From Ptychodera flava (lineage: Eukaryota > Hemichordata > Enteropneusta > Ptychoderidae), in the NCBI RefSeq assembly GCF_041260155.1, contig NC_091930.1:14814156-14878155 (forward strand): 64,000 nt of DNA. Reading direction: 5' to 3'. The notes under the pieces were generated by a model that saw nothing but the letters and a program-made list of their open reading frames with translations, was not told the DNA's origin and did no database searches. Every line of letters starts with the position of its first letter. Within the stretch, counting starts at the first letter, position 1. This document shows, piece after piece, positions 48,485 to 59,103 of the stretch. The translations under genes were made by a program, and so were the position numbers.

Positions 48485-51086
48485 TTATTTCTTTACAATT
48501 GGTGGAGAAAAATTACAAAATATGGCAGCTAGCTTCAACATCTGATTGCTGAGTGGCTTCAACGTCAAGGGCATTACCTGGTTGAGAAGACGAAAGCGCT
48601 TAAGTTTCCCTATGGCACGTTCAACATGAATTCTTAGTTTTGCAATGCTTTTTGTTTTTGTTATCTGTGCTGAGTTCAAGCGTTTTCCTTTTGCTGTTTT
48701 TGCTGCATGAGTGAATGGAGGAATATTCAGAGTTGCTTTTCTCTGAGTTAGTTGTTTTCTTATTGTAAAACCACGATCTGCCATGATATCATCACCTTCT
48801 TCAATTAAGTCTAAAAAACCACTATGATCCGTAATATGACAGTCTGAAGCATTGCCACCCCACAAGTTTGATACAAAAATGTAAATACACCAGAAGGACT
48901 GATTGCTACAAGAAATTTATAAGTATTATGAGATTTGTAGTTGCTCCATGTACATGCTTGTGCAGTTGGAGTTGCAGGCTTCTGTACAAATAACTCTGAG
49001 CAATCTATTATAGCTCTGGTTTTAGGATATTTTTTTCTAAACACTGCAGGCATATATTTTTTCACCAGTTGACGAGAAGGCCACTTCAAAAGTGGACTGA
49101 GAACCAAATGCATATAATTAATCCATGTTGCAAAAATCTGTGACACCCTTGACTCTGAAACACCAAATATATTTGCAACAAAAAAAACCAATAAACCAAC
49201 CCTGAATCGAATAAGGGTGAGTAAATACTCATCATATTTTGACAATTTCCTTGATGGCCCTGTTTTTTTTGCCCCCATTTTTGTTTGATATGATTTTCTA
49301 CTTGAGCTTTCTTTTCCACGCCAATATTTAATTTCATTATCTCTAGCATTTAGAATATTAAAAACACCATTAAGAATACCAAGACTTGGCATCCCTGTAT
49401 ATTTAAAAACAGACTTGTCATCAGATAAGACAGTTTCTAAAAATAATTCTTTCCTCAATTTGTCCTTGTCTTCAAGTTTCATTTTCAACTCACTGACTTC
49501 ACATTCAAGGCCATGCTTCTCTCTCTGTAACATTTGCACTGTGTTCTCAACTTCTGTATTTCATTCTGTGATTTGAGCATCTCTTGAGTTGAAATGATGT
49601 TTCCTGTGACATCAGTTAGACAGGCCACCTCATGCACAGAGTCAGTAGCAACATACAGAGGATGACAACAGTAGGTATGGTCACTACTAGGGATGGGATA
49701 CACTTCCATGCCTGTAACGCAGACACACAAAAAAAATGAGATTAAACCGCTACAATAATAAAGTCTATCCCTGATATATGTTTGATTTGAGTTTACAGTT
49801 GGAAAAAAGTTTCAGGATCATGTGTTTGTTGATTTAATATCTGTATGTATACATCTAAAATAAGAAAAATATTTACATTTGAAATATGACCCTTAAACTT
49901 AGGGACAGAGTTGCTCATTTTTTGACATTATTTCAGTTATTTTAGTTTTCTTTGAAATGGTAGTTATGTTGACCTGTTTGCTGAAATATAATGCTTAGTA
50001 GCCAGTTGTTATAATTCAATTCTTACCCTGCACATGACCATACCATAGGAATTCTACTATGAGTAATTTTTGGTATGTACCAACAAGTAAATGATACTGG
50101 AATTATACAGTATGTTCATGTACAGAGTTGTACAGAGTGTGAGTTGAGTGGTGACAACCAGAGATTGAGCCCAGTTCAGCAACAGAAAAACATAACATTT
50201 TAAAAGAAACTTAACCAAATTAATATGGGGGGGGGGGGGGCTTAGTCCCTTCAAGAAAACCTTTGCCAGATACAGTTCACTCATATAGCTAGCAATTATA
50301 TCAGAGATATGGTCCACTACAAACCTTTCCAACACAGCTTGAGTAAACTACATGTTAATACTGTGTTGCAAGGTAGCTGCGTAATACATAGCTGAAACAG
50401 AATATTACTTACCATCACAGTCCCTCCCAATATAATAAAGGGTACGTGGTAGGGACTGTGATCCCATATGCATGCCTTTGTATTAGTTTTTTACTGAAAA
50501 TTATCTTCCGTAAATCCGGAGGGGCGGGGGCAAAAAATAGGAGGCCCCAGAGAGAAATGGTTCAAAGATTTAACAGATTCTGTGTACCTTGTGAGATATT
50601 CGAAGCTTTTTCTTCAAATGACACAACTTCAACAACGCCAGTACTATCTACATCACAGGGAAGTACAACGATGTCGGCTACTGTCTCCGGATCATCACTG
50701 CCTACGCCGATATCCTCCGTCGCCGTCTTGCATGACACCCGCTTTTCCCCTGCTAACTGTGACTCCTTCTGGCTTTGCAGTTGTTAGGTGGTCGTAAAAT
50801 GGATGTACCAGGCTTCATATTTCCAAAAATGCTTGGGATAGGATTCTCTTCGCTAGGTTTACGGTCTACGAAATGTTGGGAGCAGATCCGTGTATATTTT
50901 GTCGGCGTCCATTTCGGATCACGTCTTATTCGTTTTAGCCACTTTTTTCTCAAACCAGGTTGTTTTTTCGCATTTGGCAATGGAAAAAACGTAACATCTT
51001 GCATCCAGGGTATTTTTTTAGTCCGCTCGATGACTTTTTCGAGAGTCCGCAAAGCATTTCGGCACACAGCAGTGAAAGACAGGCAT
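48485..51086 (-). CDS. THAP-DDE transposase, copy A (frameshifted)
   Basis: Transposase of the element. Exon 1 50588-51086 (ATG at 51086; donor CAAG|GTACAC), exon 2 48485-49711 (acceptor TTACAG); phases match. THAP zinc finger MPVFHCCVPKCF...FFPLPN...KKWLKRIRRDPKW...ICSQHFVD (C2CH, with the C-terminal proline region), an acidic linker, a CCH-type patch (DHTYCCHPLYV), a coiled coil (EIQKLRTQVQMLQREKHGLE), an HTH (LIRFRVGLLVFFVANIFGV), then a DDE_Tnp_4-type core: D in AIIDCSELF, D in DIMADRGF, E in HVERAIGKLKRFR. One-base indels break the THAP finger (near 51040), the exon 1 linker (near 50780) and the coiled coil (near 49540), and a 2 nt insertion lies before LWGGNASD (near 48878). Most of these positions are intact in copy B. 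Confidence 0.83.
50220..50242. repeat. Poly-G tract, copy A
   Basis: About 14 G in the transposase intron; about 18 in copy B (60837-60854), a length polymorphism. Confidence 0.8.
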
Positions 51087-51132
51087 TGTTTACAAATGTA
51101 GAACCTGGTCTAAGGTCAGGTCAGATGTCGTC

Positions 51133-51330
51133 TGCAAATTTGTGGGTTGTCCCACCGAATGTCACTCAAGCTGTGCGCAAGGGCGCCATCTTGAGGCAAA
51201 GAAGCGCGAACCCCCTAACTCGAAAGTCAGCTATTGAACTCCATCTCAAAGAATGCTTGAGATGGCATTTTATTGAACGCCGCCTCAAGCATTCTTTGAG
51301 ATGCCGTCTCAAGCATTCTTTGAGACGGCG
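51133..51330. repeat. Right terminal inverted repeat, copy A
   Basis: Inverse of 45031-45214, with one extra CTCAAGCATTCTTTGAG unit at the outer edge (three instead of two). Confidence 0.88.
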
Positions 51331-51581
51331 AATTTTGCAAACTAAAGAATTATGCAGAAAATTTTAGCAGCCTGAAATTATAAACCGTAAACTCAAACAT
51401 TTGATACGGACATTTTACAAAATAGTAGTCAATTACAATGAAACTAACAAATTTATCATGTAAATATCTAAAAACCTAAAGATCAGAAAATCCCAAAATA
51501 GATCAGGTGTTTACTCTATTAACGTGCTTATGTATGTACTTTACATATGTATGGGCTAAGTATTTTATGCATGCACTTTTG

Positions 51582-51884
<303 letters not shown>

Positions 51885-51952
51885 GCATGTAACTGTGTAA
51901 CAGTGTAACAATGTGACAAAAATGAACACAATTGCAAAATGTTTTACATTCT

Positions 51953-53135
51953 TCATTCAAAGAGCATGGGTTCTAATAATGATACAGACGTGTTGATAAG
52001 CTCAGCTTCCCGCTTAATGAGTTTGTACCCAAGTGATTGCATGACGTCATTGCAGGCGCTTTGTACCAGTTTTACATCGTCCATGCTTAAATCTGATCTC
52101 CAAGCAAGCGCCGTACTGGTCGAGTTCCTTTTCATGTCATGGGATCCCCTCTTTGCGTTCCCTTTACTCTGAGTATTGTCATCGATCCACTTCAGTACGT
52201 TTTTGGTTGCTCTGATTCCAAATGTTTCGTAAAGTTCCAAAGCCTTCTGCGTCACGTTCGTCACGACGTCCTCGTATCGTAGCATGATAATTTGTCTCCT
52301 CGTCCGCGATTGGGCGTTTCTGAAAACAGCTAAGTTACGCTCAAGCCACTTGCAGTAGTCGTGCACGTTGTCAGGGTGAAGTTGGTAGGTAGTATCGTTC
52401 AAAGGCTTGGCGATACCGAGCTCGTACAATGTTTTATGCTTCGGGTTGATAAATTTGAAGTAATTTCTGGACGAGGCGACTGCCCTTGGGTCACGAGCGA
52501 GCAGTACCACCTTGAAATCCGTGAAATCGAGAAATTCTTGGTGGAGTATCGGCTTTGCTTTTAATAACCATGACGTCATACTTTAAGCATTGCTGTTTGA
52601 GGTAAGAAATTGAGACTTGTGTGCACCGTTTGAATTGTTTACATATCTTTTGCAAAGCCTTGCTTTGCAAGATATAAGAACCCCACCTTCGAAAATGATA
52701 CACGTGGTAGGTTAAGAAATCACAACGATAGAAGAAGTTATGCAGTAATTCTGTCGCCATATCCCCGCGATAAGTTTCCGGTATTACATTCGTTTTCAGC
52801 ATATCAGGAACCACTCGCAGCGGCTCTAACAGGTAGAAAACATTCGGGTTCTGATTGAAAAGCTCGCCAATGAAAGTGGAGCCAGTCCGGGCCTTGGAGA
52901 CGAAGAGCACCTGCTTTCTGGGTGTCGAGGTCGGACAGGCCGAGCATTGTGACGGCACCCTCCCTGAGCGTGTAGCCGTGGTATTTCCTGATACAAACAA
53001 CCGAGATTCATACCTGTTTGCGGCGATAGAGTGCGGGTTATAGCATCTGCTGAAGACTGTGAAGAGGATAATGCAAGAAGCCGTGACGAGACAGGTTACC
53101 AAAAATAGCACATGCCTTTTGAATATTCACGCCAT
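51953..53135 (-). pseudogene. Carbohydrate sulfotransferase pseudogene (copy 3)
   Basis: Same family as 32781-33928: signal anchor [30 protein letters not shown] with [23 protein letters not shown], and a C-terminus with LKWIDDNTQSK and SDLSMDDVKLV. Two true lesions: the aligned start ATG (53135) is followed by GCG TGA, a stop at codon 3, and about 26 nt are missing after VMVIKS (where the paralogue reads IRVEDLNHLM), which shifts frame. Both lesions occur in copy 4 as well. The C-terminal half is otherwise open for 208 codons. An upstream start cannot rescue the N-terminus in this frame because of the TGA. Confidence 0.85.
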
Positions 53136-53145
53136 CTCGATATGC

Positions 53146-53262
53146 GACCTGTGACTTCAAAGCTGCGACCTGCGCCCTGTCTGTTTGTCAAAATGCAACC
53201 TGCGACTTCCGGGTGCTCTGGCCTAGCTGCCACCTGCAAGTTTAAAACTGCGACCTGCGAGA
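53146..53262. repeat. Degenerate CTGCGACCTGCGACTT minisatellite
   Basis: Several imperfect units (GCGACCTGTGACTT, GCGACCTGCGCCCT, GCAACCTGCGACTT, GCCACCTGCAAGTT, GCGACCTGCGAGAT) immediately upstream of the sulfotransferase pseudogene; also at 63775-63895 in the other copy. Confidence 0.75.
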
Positions 53263-53623
53263 TCACGACCTCATCCATGATTTTAGGTATTTGGTGTTTA
53301 TTGAGAGTATTAAAAGCAGTCACAAGTAATATCAGTGATAGGTGGTGTCATTTAGGAAAGAGTTGAGCTTCGATGACACAGCTGTGTTGGCCAACATGTT
53401 GTTCGGTTGCTTCCAACGTCCGGTTTCAAAGGGACAATGATCACTGATCACCGATTTTCATGAATAAAATTTGTTTTGATAGGCCTACTTCAACAAGCAT
53501 GTTGTTTTATATGTTGTTTCCTAAAGTGGTGGCTATTTCACAGATCGAAATGACCAAGTTAAGGTCTAAGGGAGCCGTCATTATTTACGGCCTGGGGGCG
53601 GGGGTCGGAGGAATTGCTTTAGC
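53259..53623. repeat. 365 bp tandem repeat, unit 1
   Basis: Starts GAGATCACGACC and is repeated at 53624-53993, about 95% alike by eye. Confidence 0.85.
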
Positions 53624-53993
53624 GAGATCACGACCAGATCCATGATTTTAGGTATTTGGTGTTTATTGAGAGTATGAAAAGCAGTCACAAGTAATATCAG
53701 TGATAGGTTGTGTCATTAAGAAAAGAGATGAGCTTCGATGACACAGCTGTGTTGGCCAATGTGTTGTTCGGTTGCTTCCAAAGTCCGGTTTCAAAGGGAC
53801 AATGATCAACTGATCACCGATTTTCATGAATAAAATTTGTTTTGATAGGCCTACTTCAACAAGCATGTTGTTATATATGTTGTTTCCTAAAATGGTGGCT
53901 ATTTCACAGATCGAAATGACCAAGTTTAGGCCTAAGGGAGCCGTCATTATTTACGGCCTGGGGGCGGGGGGGGGGTCGGAGGAATTGCTTTAG
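53624..53993. repeat. 365 bp tandem repeat, unit 2
   Basis: Second unit; includes a longer G run near 53962. The second 10.6 kb copy is cut off by the window end before it can be told whether it also has two units. Confidence 0.85.
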
Positions 53994-54130
53994 AAACTCC
54001 AAAAGTTCGAGTAACCCCCCTGCCAACCATGACGTGTTGAGTACCCCCCTCATGTTAAGCTGATTTTTGAATAGCCATGCCATGTGTGATGTAGATGTGC
54101 TGTTGTTTAAATGAACCTGTCAGTATTCAT

Positions 54131-55642
54131 TGAAATGATGGCAAACTTCTCATATTTGTATTCTTGTGGCAATATTAGCCACTTTTTGATCAAACTATCT
54201 TCTTCTTTGAAAGTGTTTATCCCATTACTTACAAATTTGGTGCCCAGGTCATTATGAGGTGAAGCACTTCATATATGCTTCAGTATAAGATTGATTTGCA
54301 GTCGAATATCTTAGTAACCATTCTGTAGGAATACAATGTTGCTGTATGTGTTTGCTAGCACTGAGTATTTCTTTAAAATGGGAGTGCAGTGTCAGTGACA
54401 GTGTTTGTTGTACTTTTCATGACATATCATTGCATGGTTTTTTCGAAGTCTATATCATTACCATTTGTTTATCTTTCCTGATCACAGCTCCTGGCTAAAA
54501 GAAGGCATCAATGACAAACATCCAGACAAAAAAAAAACAATGTAGATATTTTGTCAAGGAAAGGATACAATAATTCAAATTAAGAGATAGACACCTGGAA
54601 AGCGTTAACGATTGTGGTCTTAGTAAGTCACATGTACAGGAACTACGTGTAGATTAGAAGTGAACATCAAATCTACAGAGATTTTTTTTCCTTTGATGAA
54701 CCCAAGACCTGAAAGTACGTATACCTGGAAACTGGACATGTTTAACAATCACGTGTTGAGCAATGAAATAAACTTCATCAGATGAATGATCTGGCTAGTG
54801 GAATCAACTTAAACATGTACTCAGAGACTGTAGTGACGGTGATGTAACTTAAAGTAATGGAGGAATTCTTCTTGTATCACTGACAAAAGTTTGTTTATTT
54901 TCTTTCTGTACATTTCTTAAACATTTTAGATTAAGTTGTATAAGTTGTATACAATTCAGCTTGTCATTTTCTTGTGGTGCATGTAGCCAATGCAGCTGTT
55001 CTTCTCACAGTCTACTCTCTTATTCAGTAGTTTCGTGAAGCAGCAACAGTACATTGCAACACTTCAATTCATAAAGGCATGTCCAGGGCTAGCAGAAAGC
55101 AAGCCTGAGGCTAGTCTTAGGCTTGTTTTAGGCCAGCCTAAAGCAAGCCCAAAGCATGCCCAGCTTGACAGTAAAGTCTGCATGTCTCATTCTTACCTTG
55201 TGTGGGGCCATTGAGTCTAAAGGTGATAACTATCTTGCAACTGAATTACATTTAGGTGTGATTTCCTGCATATTGTAAGAGATAATGTGGTGTTGAAAGC
55301 TATTCTGTGGGTCTCAGGCTTGCTTTGGGCTTGTTTTGGGCTTACATATGTCATGCCCAAAGCAGGACTTAATTGAACACAAGTTTTGCTGTGTACTGTA
55401 TCAGGTGTTTGTGTGAAGGTCTCATGTGTTGAGTAAAATTCACTTGTTTGGAAAGGTGTAGGTCATTTTTTAACAAGTACCTGGCCTTGTGTCCTGGAAT
55501 TATTCCTGTCACTTTCTATTGAAAATTGTGACATATACATTTTCTTATTTCTATGCTTTGACCATGACAACATAAGATATCAATAAATTTGCCTAGACAC
55601 AGTGCACAGTTGAACACCATCTCTACAAGGTTTGAGACAGTG
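54131..55642. other. Non-coding flank, right copy
   Basis: Counterpart of 43546-45030, with numerous substitutions and small indels relative to it. No gene. Confidence 0.5.
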
Positions 55643-55827
55643 TTCAATTGAATGCCGTCTCAAAGAATGCTTGAGATGGCGTTCTATTGAACGCCACCCC
55701 AAGCATTCTTTGAGACGGTGTCCAATGGCTGACTTTCGAGTTAGCGGGTTCGCGCATTTTTGCCTCAAGATGGCGCCCTGGCGCACAGCTTGATTGACAT
55801 TCGGTGGGACAACCCACAAATTTGCAC
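55643..55827. repeat. Left terminal inverted repeat, copy B
   Basis: Same as 45031-45214, but with GGTGGGACAACCC (three G) as in the right repeat. Confidence 0.88.
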
Positions 55828-55886
55828 TATTGAGCTAACACGCAGACGATAAATATTTGACCTGACCTATTGCGTATTTGTAAACA

Positions 55887-58283
55887 ATGGCAAACATTTT
55901 TGCAGAAATGAAAGTTACTGAGCTAAAACTTTACTTGAAAGAACGGGGAATTCCTGCTAGCGTCCAAAAGAAGCCTCAATTGATCAGTTTAGCTCAGAAT
56001 GCGGCGATGATGAACTTGCCGGTGATTTCTGAACCCGACGACTTAGAGACGTCAATGACGCGGCGGCGAACTGTCAAAGTAGACGACAGGATTGAACTTG
56101 AACTCCCCGATATTCGCGGAATTCCGGCCAAGGACTGGAGTAGTGGTCTTTTTAATTTACCTTATGTACAACTAGTTGATGTTTTGGTTTATTTGAGTGC
56201 TGTGTGTCAGTTTGACTGCGGTCGCCTGCGTAAGTTGAAGTCGGAAGACGGGTACCAACTGTTTGCAAAACGACATGTAGTAGAAGTGAAACTTTACGCA
56301 CACCAGCCGCAGAGCAATTATTTCTATGTCAAAGCAAAAGTTGTTCCACAGGAGAGACAGAAAAGTCAACCGTATGTGACGTTGGTGCTGATTGATAAAA
56401 GTTGTAACATTCTGTCCGGTGGCTGTGAATGTGTAGCGTAAGTAATCAATTATGACTTGTTTACTTTTGTGTGTGAGACGTACTGCGTACATGACGAAAA
56501 ACCCGGGCGGAAGTCACTGTGCACCGTTCACTATTTACATGAAGTTATACTTTTTCTCTAGGCAGGTTAGTTTGTGTTAATGTATATCTGGCTCTGGTTG
56601 GTGCAAACGAGAAATGACATGAAAAGGTTCAGTTGAAAATGATACATATTTGCTGCACTGATGGCAATGTTTATTATGGTTGCGTTCACAAATACTTCGG
56701 GGGGGGCCTTGAAAAACTGAGCAACTTGTCAGGGGTGACTTGAGTTTCACTATTGGTACTACGAAGGGTACCTGAAAGTATAGTGTTAATTAATCACAGA
56801 GACATCAAAGTCATGCCAAAGTAAGTTGTGATATATTGCAACACTTTGCCAGGATTCAAAATGGCATACACAGGTTACACAGGTACACCCATCATGATTC
56901 AATGTGAAACTTAAGTGAAAAAGTAATTGTACGGTAATGGGAGTCTCAACTTTATCATGAGTTGGGAGGTGATCTGAAATTTTATGAAATGTGTCTGGGG
57001 CAATTTGAAAATAAAATAGGTATAATTTTCGAAAATTCCCCCCTCGAGTGTTTGTGAACTCAGCCCCCTCCCCAAAAACCTGCAAGGCATTCTGTGTAGT
57101 TTTTTGTGATCTAATAATATAATGCTAAATGTGCACAATTTATTGTTACAGGGATGATGGCAGATGTAAACACTGCATTGCACTACTGTTTGCTCTGCAT
57201 GACTTCAATGAGCGTCACTGTGATAGATCAGCTGAGACATCTACAGATCAACCGTGTAAATGGGATGTGCCTCGCCATACATCAAGACCAATGGAGATAT
57301 TAGAAATAGACTTTCATCATCAATCCAGACAAGAAATCACTCCTGAACCCACACCACAATATTACTCCCCTGGGACAGAGAACCCTCTGCTGTCAGATAG
57401 GGAAGTGGAAATTGCAATTTATAATTTATTTAAAAATGAAAGTTTGCATGCTGGTGTTTTAGAGGTGATAGATCCACCTACTAGTCCTTGTACCTTTGAT
57501 GATGATTCCACTGAAGCACAACCTCTGACACTCATTCAAACTGTAGAAAAGTATAAAGAAACTGGAAATGGATCTTGTGATGCATTCATAACTTACTTAT
57601 GTGAAAATACATCAGAGACAGACATAAAGGAAGTATTTCATCTGACGTCTGAGCAGAGTAAAAGTTGTGAGTGGTTTGAATATAGGAAAGGAAGACTCAC
57701 TGCATCTGTTTTTCACAGGGCTGTTCATTATCAGGGTGATGATCTGGATAATTATATAGTTAAAGCTGTTGTTGGGGAAGGTACTTTTAGTAATGAAGCG
57801 ACAGAATATGGAATAAATTGTGAACCAGTTGCAAGGTATTTTTACTACAATGAATACAAAAAGTCTCATCAGAATGCAGTGGTTGTGAACAGTGGACTCT
57901 TCATTAGTAAGGAGTATCCATATTTGGGAGCTAGCCCAGATGGTATTGTTTTGTGTAAGTGTTGTGAAAAGGGTATTTTAGAAATTTAATGTCCATTTAA
58001 GTACAAGGATATGTCACTAGAAGATATATGTAGAGAAAATCCCCAGTATAATTGTTTTTTAGATAAACATAACAATGTGAAATTAAAAGAAACATCACCA
58101 TGGTACTCACAGATTCAAGGACAGTTGGCTATTTCACAGCATCATTGGTGTGATTTTGTCTTGTACACCAGAAAAGGTTTTAGTGTAGAGCGTATTTATG
58201 CAGATGATCCTTTTTGGGAAAATATGTTGAAATCCCTACAATTCTTCTATTTGACATACATTGTACCAAAAATACTAAAATAA
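55887..58283 (+). CDS. SAP-SWIM-YqaJ nuclease of the transposon, copy B (internal stop)
   Basis: Exon 1 55887-56436, exon 2 57152-58283, same splice sites as copy A. Same domain order: SAP, SWIM (CEC...CKH), YqaJ. The stop TAA at 57987-57989 again replaces the Lys of the LEIKCP motif, and the frame again stays open to PKILK. By eye there are ten amino-acid differences from copy A (for example V/I in LPDxRGI, W/L in VTxVL, S/C in KSxEWF) and no frameshift. AATAAA at 58484-58489. Confidence 0.85.
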
Positions 58284-59103
58284 TAATGAGATGTACTCAG
58301 TAATTTGCTGTGTAATTGAAGTAACAATAATGTTACTTTACTTGGTATCATTACAAAAAAATATTTACATTACTGCTATGAGTTTTAATATGTCAACTAC
58401 ATATTTTTTTGACAAAACATTGGAGAATTGAAAATTGTCCTATTTATATAATTTAACAACTCTATTTATTGTATATAAATGTCAATAAATTATTGCTTTT
58501 TAAAAATATAATAAATAAATAAATTTATTGAATTAATTAAATAAATTGAAAAATTGTATAGTTTGACTTTTTACACCACTTTAGAAACTTTTACATGTAC
58601 AAATACTGGCAATACAGTACAGAATATCAATTTGCATTGTTCAATATTAAAATATGAAATTATTAAATATTAAAAGTTACAGGATTCAATGTGTATATAT
58701 CGTACATAAATATTATTACAAAAATCTCTCTTGCTAGTGATATCTCATTAAGGATGTGCAAGCATTACACACACATAGAATTTGTCTCTACCAGGTAACA
58801 TTGAGAATTGTTGGAAAAGCAACTTCTGCTATTGCCAATGTCATGAAAATTTACACAAAGCTCAGTCAAAAGAAGATAATTCTGATAAAATTCAATTGGA
58901 AGTAGCACAAGAAACTCTGGTTGACTTCTTGAAACTAAAATAATAAAAAATTGCCAAAAGTTTCAGATAGTGTCCCTTTAAACTACAAATACAACCCTGT
59001 ATCCAGGCCTACACCAATGTTTTTGTACTGAACTTTTAGCCAGTGAATTAACATACTAGTAGTCATTGTTCTTGCCTATATTTTCAATTGTGGTATTTTC
59101 AAT
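58284..59103. other. Space between the two convergent transposon genes, copy B
   Basis: AT-rich 3' UTR space with the nuclease AATAAA at 58484. It differs from copy A by several small indels. Confidence 0.6.

Larger units (their letters stand above)
45031..51330. mobile_element. ISL2EU-like DNA transposon, copy A (about 6.3 kb)
   Basis: Bounded by ~185-200 bp terminal inverted repeats (45031-45214 and 51133-51330), each with hairpin-forming copies of CTCAAAGAATGCTTGAG at the outer edge. It encodes two convergent genes: a SAP-SWIM-YqaJ nuclease (+, 45274-47670) and a THAP-DDE transposase (-, 48485-51086). A THAP/DDE transposase paired with a YqaJ-type nuclease is the gene set of the ISL2EU (IS4EU) superfamily. 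The exact outermost bases and target duplication are unclear because the hairpin repeats blur the ends. Confidence 0.85.

Noticed and set aside
50413..50455. Small exon between the THAP exon and the coiled-coil exon of the transposase
   Set aside because: It has splice-like borders, but in the phase set by the upstream exon it contains a stop; direct joining of the flanking exons keeps frame.
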